NCBI RefSeq assembly: GCF_002735695.1
Contig: NZ_PDZH01000028.1
Location: forward strand, 1-42,594
DNA from: Chitinimonas sp. BJB300
Lineage (GTDB): Bacteria; Pseudomonadota; Gammaproteobacteria; Burkholderiales; Chitinimonadaceae
Direction of reading: 5' to 3'
Length of the DNA stretch: 42,594 nucleotides
How positions within the stretch are numbered: the first letter of the stretch is position 1; the number at the start of each line of letters is the position of its first letter. Under the pieces are notes generated by a model. That model was not told the origin of the DNA and searched no databases. It was given only the letters and a program-made list of their open reading frames with translations. The position numbers and the translations under genes were made by a program. Below, piece after piece: positions 7,051 through 14,490 of the stretch.

Positions 7051-9587
7051 GTGTGTTTTCTCCATGAAGCCAACCTTGCCCGATCTTGCTGTATATGGCG
7101 TTCCATATAGATCGGCACCCAATGCTGTGGGGCGGTACCGACTTCGGACATCAACGCCTCAATGGCGATGCGCGCGTTGCTATTGCTGCTCAACAGGGGC
7201 AGAAACCGGGCCATCGGCGAAGGTGCACTGAAATCCAGGTGGGCGACCACGGTTTTTCCCTCATGGGTGATCAACATATTGTGATCGTCAGGGGACCAGC
7301 TTCGTAGCAGCTCCAGGTGCGCTGTCGATGCGCCATAGTGATCGCAATAGTCCTCGGCCTTGGCGCCCCGGTTTGCCAGATAGACCTTGGTCGCGCTCTG
7401 GCGGATGAACGCATCCGTCCCATACAAATGGAAAGCCGCCGGGTTCGGCGTGATGCCGATGATGATGGTGTCGTTCTTGCGTGCGGTTTCCAGGTATTCA
7501 TCGATCTGGGCGCGCGAATCAGGGTGCTTCAGCAGCGTCTGGGCCTCTTCAAACGTGATGATCAGGCGGGTGCCTGCACGCTGAAACGCGGCTATCCGGT
7601 GGCGGATGTAGTCCTGGATCGCCGTGATATAGCGATCATCCTTGGTGGCGAAGACCTGTGTCATCGAAAAGCCGAAGTAACGGGCACCAGAGAACGACAA
7701 GGTGTCGCTGTCACTATCAAACGCACCCGCATACTTTCCACCCGGCAGCCATTGATCGAATCGGCGGCGAAGGCGGCTGATACCGGGATCACCGAAATAC
7801 TGGGCGAGGTTGGCCAGTTTCCGGTCTTCGGGGAGATGCCGGTAGTTGCCTTCGACCGCCCGATTGATCTTCTCCAGGTCACCATCCTCTGCTTCTTCGC
7901 GTCGTCCCTCCGGGCTGAGTTCGAACAGCATCAGTTCAAGCTGCGACTGCATGAACGCGCGGTTCAGGGGGGTATCGGGCAATTGGCAGAAATTCCAGCC
8001 AGTGGAGAGACCCGGTACCAGGTCGATATACCTGCCCCCATTGGCCATGATGAAGGCGTAGCTGCCATCGTCCTTGTCAAAGATGACATACACCATGCCG
8101 AACTTGTCGCTGAGGGCAATCAGCGCATTGAGCTTGCTGCTTTTGCCGGTACCTGTCGGTGCGACGAAAATGGTATGGCCCGGTGGATAATGCATACCAC
8201 CGCCAAAGCTATGCCAGTTCCAGGCGTACCGGGAGCCGCCTTCAGTGGGTAGCGTGGTCACGGCGCTGCCCCACCAACTCCCCGCCATGCGCCCTTCGGT
8301 GTAATTGTGGAACGCGATGAAAGCCGCAAAGTTGTAGGTATTGATGCGCTTCTTGCGGATCAGTCGCCTGTAGTTACCGGGGAATTGCGCGAAATAGGCA
8401 ATCTCCATGGCGCTCGACATCTCGCGGACGATCTCGATGTTGGCATGGTCGAATGCCTCGATCACGTCGATGACAGCCCTTGCCTCCGTTTCCATACCCG
8501 CCTGACGGCCTGGGGAGGCATGGCCCACATCGCGTGGATTGTTGCTGTGGACGATCACTATCCCTTGATGCCATCCCATGGCGGTTCTGCGGCTGGTCAC
8601 GTCATCCATCAGCGCATCCAGCTCGTCGATCTGCGATTGACCTTTGTCGCCCGCACATTCGAGCCTGCCCTGCTGGCGATCCACTTCCGTGGTGGCGGCA
8701 CGGCTGTCTTCAAACAGAAAGGACTGACAGAAAACCAGTTCGTGCGGCACCTTGAGCAGCCCATTGAGCATGCCGGAACGGGTCGTTTCGCAATGGTATT
8801 CCTTGGTGGACAGCACGGCTGCATAACGGTCGGCGACCTTGCCAAGATGGACAAAGGTCTTCAAGTCGTTATCAAACACGGGTCGGTTGGTAAACAGCCA
8901 GGACTTGATTGGTTGGCGAGGCACCCTTACCTCGCAGAAGCGCCAGTTGGCCAGATAATAAAGAAAGCCCAGGGGCTCGGAGAACCAGTCGCCGTGCGTA
9001 TCCTGGTACAGACTGAGCAGCCGCGGCTGATAGTCAACCAGGCTTTTGAGCGCGCGGGCGCACATTCGCTCTATGTCCTGGGCAATGTCAGCGCGTTGGT
9101 TTTCAACCGCCGCCATTTCAGCCGTGTGGCTGACTTTCCTGAAGCGATCGATCACGCCCTGAGCGCCCTTCCCCACCGGTCTGCGAGCGATAACGAGGTA
9201 GTATTCGTTGACCAGCGCGGCGTGTTTACGCTGTTCCTCTGCCCAATACGCGTTGAGCTCTGCGGCGAATGCTGAGCTGTAGGCACCAGAGGGATAAACA
9301 TGGTCCCGCCGTCGGATCAGATAGGAATAGATCGCAATGTTTGACCGGGCGAAGCCGCGCAACAACGTATTGAGGCGTTCTTTCTTGAAGGCCAATTCAT
9401 CAGCACTGAGGGTGTCGAAGGCAATGCCCTGTAGCTTGATGACGGCGAATTGGGTCCCGTCATCATTGAGGATCTGTGTGTCATTGTAATGGGCAACAAA
9501 CGGTAGCTTCGTTTCTACCTTGCGCTCACGCCTGACGCGAATCGCTGCTTCAGAATCGGGCGCTGCAAGGAAAAGGGCGTCAAACAT
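7047..9587 (-). CDS. virB4: VirB4 secretion ATPase
   Basis: An 846-aa VirB4 ATPase, the largest inner-membrane-associated motor of the T4SS, needed for pilus biogenesis and transfer. Start MFDALFLAAPD (ATG 9585-9587) overlaps virB3 by 8 nt; an in-frame ATG 39 nt earlier would lie deeper inside virB3. The N-terminal CagE/VirB4 domain spans roughly residues 1-430. The C-terminal ATPase domain has Walker A VAPTGTGKSSKLNAL (about residue 480), Walker B RLIITFEEAQTLL (about 675; FEEA replaces the more usual DEA pattern) and the late LANRGAKAEDYCDHYG segment. Length and motifs are normal. Confidence 0.96.
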   Translation of the reverse strand: MFDALFLAAPDSEAAIRVRRERKVETKLPFVAHYNDTQILNDDGTQFAVIKLQGIAFDTLSADELAFKKERLNTLLRGFARSNIAIYSYLIRRRDHVYPSGAYSSAFAAELNAYWAEEQRKHAALVNEYYLVIARRPVGKGAQGVIDRFRKVSHTAEMAAVENQRADIAQDIERMCARALKSLVDYQPRLLSLYQDTHGDWFSEPLGFLYYLANWRFCEVRVPRQPIKSWLFTNRPVFDNDLKTFVHLGKVADRYAAVLSTKEYHCETTRSGMLNGLLKVPHELVFCQSFLFEDSRAATTEVDRQQGRLECAGDKGQSQIDELDALMDDVTSRRTAMGWHQGIVIVHSNNPRDVGHASPGRQAGMETEARAVIDVIEAFDHANIEIVREMSSAMEIAYFAQFPGNYRRLIRKKRINTYNFAAFIAFHNYTEGRMAGSWWGSAVTTLPTEGGSRYAWNWHSFGGGMHYPPGHTIFVAPTGTGKSSKLNALIALSDKFGMVYVIFDKDDGSYAFIMANGGRYIDLVPGLSTGWNFCQLPDTPLNRAFMQSQLELMLFELSPEGRREEAEDGDLEKINRAVEGNYRHLPEDRKLANLAQYFGDPGISRLRRRFDQWLPGGKYAGAFDSDSDTLSFSGARYFGFSMTQVFATKDDRYITAIQDYIRHRIAAFQRAGTRLIITFEEAQTLLKHPDSRAQIDEYLETARKNDTIIIGITPNPAAFHLYGTDAFIRQSATKVYLANRGAKAEDYCDHYGASTAHLELLRSWSPDDHNMLITHEGKTVVAHLDFSAPSPMARFLPLLSSNSNARIAIEALMSEVGTAPQHWVPIYMERHIQQDRARLASWRKHT

Positions 9588-9870
9588 CGTATGACTGGCC
9601 GCCCCAGATATCCTGGTTAGCGCCATCCCCCGCTTGAAACAGCGTGCCCATCAGAACTGACAAACCATCTGGGTCCATGGCGGTATAGAGTGCGCCAATA
9701 CCCTGGATGAACAGAAAGAATGGCACAGCGAACGCGCCAGAAAGAATCAACACCATCATGGAAAAGACGGCATTCCCCAGCAGAAAATCGAGGGGCGTAC
9801 CCCAATAGTTCGCCTCCCTGGTCATGCCTTGATAGAAAGGGTCTTCAATCTTGTAATGCTGATCTGCCAT
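9580..9870 (-). CDS. virB3: VirB3 inner-membrane protein
   Basis: A 96-aa VirB3/TrbD-type protein. It has a hydrophilic N-terminus ending in PFYQGMTREANYWGTPLDF, then two close hydrophobic helices (FLLGNAVFSMMVLILSGAF and VPFFLFIQGIGALYTAM). VirB3 works with VirB4 at the inner membrane during pilus assembly, and the two genes overlap here by 8 nt as is common. It starts 18 nt after virB2. The C-terminal stretch GDGANQDIWGGQSYDV is soluble. Confidence 0.92.
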   Translation of the reverse strand: MADQHYKIEDPFYQGMTREANYWGTPLDFLLGNAVFSMMVLILSGAFAVPFFLFIQGIGALYTAMDPDGLSVLMGTLFQAGDGANQDIWGGQSYDV

Positions 9871-9888
9871 AAGAGTTCGACGCTCAGC

Positions 9889-10215
9889 TTATCTGGCAAA
9901 CTGGTCGTAGATGGTGGGTGCACCAATCACGATGGCGATACCGAACATGGTGAACATGGCCCTGCGCTTGTCGAGCTCACCGATTTTCATCTTGTAGCCT
10001 AAGCACGCAATCGCAATGATCCCTGCGGCGCGGGCATATTTATTGGTGAGAAGATCAACCCCCTTGTTTAGAAATCTTTGGAGCACATCGGCATGGGCAG
10101 GGGGCATCATTGCCAGTATTGCCAGTAAAGCAATGGTGAGCTTCGCGCCAGTTCGATAGTAGGCCTGGGACACAGCCGCATACACATTGCGGGCCTGGAT
10201 GTTGATGGGCTTCAT
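9889..10215 (-). CDS. virB2: VirB2 major pilin
   Basis: A 108-aa VirB2-family pilin. Start MKPINIQARNVY (ATG 10213-10215) has AGGAG about 10 nt upstream. A long leader with a hydrophobic core (LTIALLAILAMMPP) ends in AHA, a signal peptidase I site before DVLQRF. The mature pilin has two hydrophobic helices (AAGIIAIACLGYKM and FTMFGIAIVIGAPTIY) joined by a short basic loop (KIGELDKRRA), the usual VirB2 plan. The 277-nt space upstream, after virB1, suggests that virB2 and the following genes could have their own promoter. Confidence 0.9.
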   Translation of the reverse strand: MKPINIQARNVYAAVSQAYYRTGAKLTIALLAILAMMPPAHADVLQRFLNKGVDLLTNKYARAAGIIAIACLGYKMKIGELDKRRAMFTMFGIAIVIGAPTIYDQFAR

Positions 10216-10492
10216 GTGTGGATACTCCTGACATCGTGACTTGTCTGGTATTGCCGTCCGGATTGCACTGTGCCTCATTCACCGGGCTTAGGGATTTCGC
10301 GCAAAGAATAGGTCTTTGGTGAATGGAATATTAGAGAGAGTTAATTCTCGTGAGTTCACGGTACGCACAAGGACAATGACAGCTGTCGTTGGCCGAGAAG
10401 CCAGTGAGTAAACGTGGCAGCCGATATCGCGTTCACCCAGGTACGCGTATCTGGTCGTCCAACGCCACTACCTTCATTGATTGCCGTCGTAC
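10216..10492. other. Gap between virB1 and virB2
   Basis: No convincing gene. Read on the minus strand, a possible -10 (TAATAT) lies near 10328-10333 with only a weak -35 upstream, and a small palindrome (gacagctgtc) lies near 10375-10384. This would be the natural site of a promoter for virB2 onward, but the match is poor. Confidence 0.3.
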
Positions 10493-11074
10493 TCATTCCA
10501 ACTTGCTGGACTTGAGGAGGCGGATTGCTTCAGCCTCGACCTTCCTCACATACCCATTCGAGAATCCACGTGCCGGACTGCCGGTGTTGTAACGCGACAG
10601 CGCACGTTGGATGGCTGCCTGGTCATTCCTGTGGGTGGGTCGTTCGGCCAGGAAGTTGCCCAGCAGGATGTCACCGGCCACGGAGAGATTCGTACAGGGA
10701 TCGAAGGCCTGCTGCCAGCTGAGCCGGTACTTCCGGACATTGGCGTTGTTGAGCTGGCCAATGCCAACGTCGAATGAAAACCCCCTCCGTTCAAGCCAGA
10801 TGGCAGTACTGACCGCCTGTTGGAGGGTATAGGGCTGGTGCGCAAGCTGCTTGTTGCCATTGATATGGATGCGGAGTGGGTAACGCTTACTCTCGACGCC
10901 GGCCACCGCGGACATTGTCAGCGGGTGGATATGAGGTGCGCATTTCGCGAGGAAATGCGCGAATGCCTGTTGAGAAAGCTTGGGCTCTCTGGGACGTTGA
11001 GGCTCGCTGGCTGCGGCAAGCGTCAACAAGGTGAAACTGAGCCATTGCGCAGAACAGATCGAAGCGTAACGCAT
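10493..11074 (-). CDS. virB1: VirB1 lytic transglycosylase
   Basis: A 193-aa secreted lysozyme-fold protein that opens peptidoglycan for T4SS assembly. The start chosen is MRYASICSAQWLSFTLLTLAAA (ATG 11072-11074), because it gives a clear signal peptide; the frame is open about 50 codons further upstream. Motifs of the soluble-lytic-transglycosylase family are present: the catalytic glutamate in SAVAGVESKRYPLRI, the FDVGIGQLNNANVR block and the ALSRYNTGS block. It is the first gene of the virB cluster. The ribosome-binding site is weak. Confidence 0.92.
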   Translation of the reverse strand: MRYASICSAQWLSFTLLTLAAASEPQRPREPKLSQQAFAHFLAKCAPHIHPLTMSAVAGVESKRYPLRIHINGNKQLAHQPYTLQQAVSTAIWLERRGFSFDVGIGQLNNANVRKYRLSWQQAFDPCTNLSVAGDILLGNFLAERPTHRNDQAAIQRALSRYNTGSPARGFSNGYVRKVEAEAIRLLKSSKLE

Positions 11075-11363
11075 AGGACCGAGCCGGTTTCCTGACGGAC
11101 TGCTGACCAGGGATAACGCGTCACTACGCTGCTGTCCACACTTCATCCCCTGTGTCGTGTTGGAGCGTCTATTCATCCGGGGTGCAACTATTCCCTGCCT
11201 GCTGTCGTCGATGACAGACATGAACATCCAAAAGTTGGTTCCGGTGTGGTTGGTCCGTACCTGATCGCGTTGTCTTACGTTCAGCGATGCCTATTGGGAA
11301 ATCGTCCTCTAGCCGTATGGGGCTAAACCCAAGGCATCCGCTCACTTCGCTAGGAGTATCCAG
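11075..11363. promoter_or_regulatory. Divergent intergenic region virB1 / CAP lipoprotein
   Basis: A region of 289 nt between two divergent genes, so it must hold promoters for both. The only clear element is the AGGAG ribosome-binding site of the lipoprotein gene (about 11352). I saw no strong -35/-10 pair or operator. Confidence 0.4.
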
Positions 11364-12659
11364 ATGGTCTTCAAGACAATTCCGAACATCGCTCTGAGTC
11401 TATTGCTGCCCCTAGGCTTGGCCGCCTGTGGCGGCGGCGGAGACGGCTCAACGGCAAATAGTGGGCAGACCCAGGCTTGCACGAATGGCAGCAGTAACGC
11501 GCCCGCGTGCGACAACCATCAGGTCAGTGTTCCGGCACCGACCTATGCGACCGATGCCAACGAGCTCATAGCATTTAACCAGATCAATACGATCCGCCAG
11601 AAAATGGGCATAGGCCTATTGGCGCAGAATGGTGCGCTAGATACGGCCGCCGCCGCGCACGCGAATTACATCAAGGTGAACAACCTTTGTTCAATGAAGG
11701 CAAGTGTCGACCCAGGTACCGGACTCTTATGGATACACTCGGAGACGGTCGGGAAACCCGGTTTTACTGGCGCTGTACCGCTCTCACGCGCCAATGCTGC
11801 CGGTTACAGTGGTAGCTATGGTAGTGAAGTGGCAACCTGCGGGTCAGCATCAAGCCAATTCGCGGCAAACTGGTTTATCAACTCTGTCTACCACCGTGCA
11901 GGATTGCTAAACCCTGCCCTACGCGATGTCGGTATTGCCGTCCTGCCCGGTGCGGCCAATGTGATTGCCACGGGTTACAAGATAGAGGCGGGAGTCCCGG
12001 TCGCCAGTTTCGTCGGTACCTACCCCTTCGACGGCCAGACCGGCGTGACGACCGGATTTAAACATGCGGTTGAGTCACCGCGCCCCCTGCCTGACATCAA
12101 TCCCGTGGATCAACGTTTCGTGGGTAATCCCGTCAGCATTCAGGTGGCCAACGGCAATACCCTGACCGTCAGCAGCTTTGAGCTGTTTGATCCGGCAGGC
12201 AACAAGCTATCGGCCAGATTATTGACGGCAGCAACAGATCCAGCGCGGAAGCTGAAAAGCAGTGCCGCCTATTTGGTTCCGCTCAAGCCGCTTGCTGCCG
12301 GCCAGACTTATCGGGTTGTCTTCACTGGTACCGATAACGGATTGAACCTGACGAAGTCCTGGTCATTCACCACAGCAGACAAGATCGACTTGTTGCCAGC
12401 CGGAAACCTGGTGATGAAGGGTACCGATACGTTGCGCATTACCGTCAAGACACCGAGTGGCTATTGGAGTATCAAGAACTACAGTGTTGATCGAGTCCCT
12501 GGCGATATGTCTCCAAGCCCTGGTTTTAAGGACGACCAAGATGGCACTACGATTACTGGGTCAGGTGCAGTGTCGAACACGTTGGTCTTGCATCTGATGT
12601 TCTATGATCGTGCTGATCCTGCCATCACTCTGGCAGCCACTGTCACGGTTACTCCCTAA
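11364..12659 (+). CDS. CAP (SCP/PR1)-domain lipoprotein
   Basis: A 431-aa outer-envelope protein with a type II signal peptide, lipobox LAAC followed by a glycine-rich linker. Residues about 60-210 look like a CAP/SCP domain: FNQINTIRQKMGIGLLAQNGALDTAAAAHANYI is the typical first helix and the TGYKIEAGVPVASFVGTYP part the typical end, with a histidine in the WIHSETV segment. The second half is beta-rich (TLTVSSFELFDPAGNKL, YLVPLKPLAAGQTYRVVFTG), like a bacterial Ig-like domain. AGGAG precedes the ATG. CAP proteins have diverse extracellular roles; no specific function can be assigned. It is oriented away from the T4SS and is probably not part of it. Confidence 0.82.
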   Translation: MVFKTIPNIALSLLLPLGLAACGGGGDGSTANSGQTQACTNGSSNAPACDNHQVSVPAPTYATDANELIAFNQINTIRQKMGIGLLAQNGALDTAAAAHANYIKVNNLCSMKASVDPGTGLLWIHSETVGKPGFTGAVPLSRANAAGYSGSYGSEVATCGSASSQFAANWFINSVYHRAGLLNPALRDVGIAVLPGAANVIATGYKIEAGVPVASFVGTYPFDGQTGVTTGFKHAVESPRPLPDINPVDQRFVGNPVSIQVANGNTLTVSSFELFDPAGNKLSARLLTAATDPARKLKSSAAYLVPLKPLAAGQTYRVVFTGTDNGLNLTKSWSFTTADKIDLLPAGNLVMKGTDTLRITVKTPSGYWSIKNYSVDRVPGDMSPSPGFKDDQDGTTITGSGAVSNTLVLHLMFYDRADPAITLAATVTVTP

Positions 12660-12787
12660 GATCGTGTAGGGCAGCGAGGCATTGTTCGGGGAATGACTTT
12701 GCTGCTGTGAATGGGTCGATCGCCCGTACCGGAATGGTTGGATGAAAGGTGCCGGATGTATCGAGAGATTCCCATCCGGTTGCGTGA

Positions 12788-13249
12788 ATGTCGATGGAAT
12801 ACACAGGTAAACAGCAGGCTGCCAAGGGCACCTATTTCGGCTTGGCAAAAGGAACTTGTCCCCGGTGCGGCATGCTGCCCGTTTTAAAAGTTGACAGGGC
12901 AAATTGCCTTGGATGCAATATGAAAATGATTGACTTGCCAAGGCACATTCCACGACAAGTCGTGCCGGTATCGCTGAAGTTAAGTGGCATGACGCTGCAT
13001 TACCTCCCTTCTCCACACAACCTACTCAGCTTTGTTGATGCGTCTCAAAAGCGAGAACTGGAATGGCAGGATGCGTACTCAAACGATATAACGGTGTATG
13101 TCTATGTGAACTTGTTGATAGTGGAATCGGAGGATTTTCGTGAATTCAGTTCGCCGCTGAGTGGCCATGAACAGGCAGAAGAAGCCATTGTATGGTTTAC
13201 CAGCCACGGGATTACCGTCGTCAATGGTTTGTACAAGCCCGCCCCATGA
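12788..13249 (+). CDS. Hypothetical protein with N-terminal zinc ribbon
   Basis: A 153-aa cytoplasmic protein. Residues 24-43 contain two Cys pairs (CPRCG and CLGC), a likely zinc ribbon. The rest is alpha/beta with no motif I recognise. The last codons lie in the rising arm of a terminator hairpin. The start MSMEYTG has only a weak ribosome-binding site; the second ATG, two codons later, is equally possible. Nothing in the neighbourhood assigns a role. Confidence 0.6.
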   Translation: MSMEYTGKQQAAKGTYFGLAKGTCPRCGMLPVLKVDRANCLGCNMKMIDLPRHIPRQVVPVSLKLSGMTLHYLPSPHNLLSFVDASQKRELEWQDAYSNDITVYVYVNLLIVESEDFREFSSPLSGHEQAEEAIVWFTSHGITVVNGLYKPAP

Positions 13250-13275
13250 GCATAGCGTTGACTCACGGGGCTTTT
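13241..13275 (+). terminator. Rho-independent terminator
   Basis: Stem gccccatgag / ctcacggggc (10 bp with one mismatch), an 11-nt loop, then a TTTT run. It overlaps the stop codon of the zinc-ribbon gene at 12788-13249. Confidence 0.75.
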
Positions 13276-13292
13276 GCTTCAATCCCAGCGGC

Positions 13293-13502
13293 TCAGCGCC
13301 GGCTGAGTTGCCCGCATTTCGAGTAAGCCCCCATGTATTGCGCGGCGCGCTCGGTTTCGCTATTCACTTGAATCCATTCGGCGCAGGTTGGGCAACAGAC
13401 ATTTGCCCATAAGAGGGTAGAAGCTGACTGCTCCTTACTGCTAAAGGGTTGATCTTGGAAAGTCCCCGCTAGCTGCACTGCACCACAGACTGGACACCGC
13501 AT
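13293..13502 (-). CDS. Small zinc-ribbon protein
   Basis: A 69-aa protein with MRCPVCG at the N-terminus and VCCPTC around residue 37, two CxxC knuckles that would bind one zinc. The ATG has a strong AGGAGAG 6-7 nt upstream, which supports expression. No family is recognised. It points towards the other zinc-ribbon gene (convergent) and shares only the CxxC plan with it. Confidence 0.65.
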   Translation of the reverse strand: MRCPVCGAVQLAGTFQDQPFSSKEQSASTLLWANVCCPTCAEWIQVNSETERAAQYMGAYSKCGQLSRR

Positions 13503-13597
13503 ACTTCACTCTCCTATTCGGCTAGTCGCCGTTATTCTGGAAAAGAAAGTGTAGGCGAGGGAAAGATGGAAATCTAAAGGTAAAGCGGGAACTATTT

Positions 13598-13828
13598 TTA
13601 CGCTAAATTCGGATCGACTTGGGCTGAATCCTTCGATTGCTCGATAGAGCACACATCATTGGGAAGTACCTCGTTGCCCTGTACCAACTTCCGCAATATG
13701 CGTTCAGCAGTGGCTTTGTGGGCGTAGGCCTTGGCATCGGTTGAGGACCACACAGCGCTATTCCAATACTGTACCTGCACCAACCCGCCGACGTTCCGTT
13801 CCCGCTTGATTAAATAGGACAACACCAC
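13598..13828 (-). CDS. Hypothetical small protein
   Basis: A 76-aa protein starting at a GTG (13826-13828) with GGAGG 7 nt upstream, a good ribosome-binding site. The sequence is soluble and charged (LIKRERNVGGLVQVQYWN, AYAHKATAERILRKLVQG). No motif or family is recognised. Confidence 0.55.
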   Translation of the reverse strand: MVLSYLIKRERNVGGLVQVQYWNSAVWSSTDAKAYAHKATAERILRKLVQGNEVLPNDVCSIEQSKDSAQVDPNLA

Positions 13829-14490
13829 GGCACTACCTCCACCATTCCCAGTTACATCGGATTAAGTAGGATACTAAATCCTTGACAACCACCATTGTGA
13901 GTATGGCCGGCGGAGAGTAGTCACTGTCAATATGTTAGCTGTCAGCGACAGCATTTGAACCTGGCCAAGGTTGTATTCGGCGTGCTCCTAGGACCGAATT
14001 AACTGCATCGATCCATCTTATCAGGACAGCATTCGCTGCAATGGCGACTGCATTCCATCATCTAGGACCGCATTGCATGGGTTCAAGCCAGAATTGGCTG
14101 CGTCTGACCAGGATCGCCCAATAGACGTTGGTTTATTGAACGATGATCGTTCTAAAAATGAGCTATCGCGTGAGCCAATAAAGCTATCCCTATTTCAATA
14201 TCCATCTAAGCCCACATAACAATGAATATTGGATAGCTTGCTAGATGCAACCAATTCAGTCCTGAAATTGTGTTGAATGCAGGCCAGGCCCGTTTCAAAT
14301 GCAGTCCACTTCACTGACGGCGATAACAGCGCCTCTAGCCGAATCAGTTCATTCAAAATTATGCCTATGTACTTTAGCATTGACTAAAGTATGATCCCGC
14401 ACGCCCACAGGGGCGGGAACCATCGCCCATCCAGAAGTTAGTCATTCTCTCGCGGGCAAGCGCCCATCCAAGAAACAAGGAATGTCTTCA
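13829..14490. other. Long intergenic region upstream of the split RHS genes
   Basis: About 660 nt with no convincing gene; a 61-codon reading on the minus strand (14195-14380) lacks a ribosome-binding site. Visible elements are a hairpin gctgtc/gacagc near 13938-13952, an inverted repeat actttag/ctaaagt at 14371-14390, a GC hairpin cgccc/gggcg at 14402-14415, and the decamer cgcccatcca twice just before the RHS start (near 14424 and 14461). The last three are well placed to be 5' leader or promoter elements of the RHS operon. Confidence 0.4.

Noticed and set aside
8307-9275. 322-codon plus-strand frame within virB4
   Set aside because: virB4 on the minus strand is intact with all motifs; this frame has no family signature.
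14195-14380. 61-codon minus-strand frame in the long intergenic region
   Set aside because: No ribosome-binding site, no motif, isolated.
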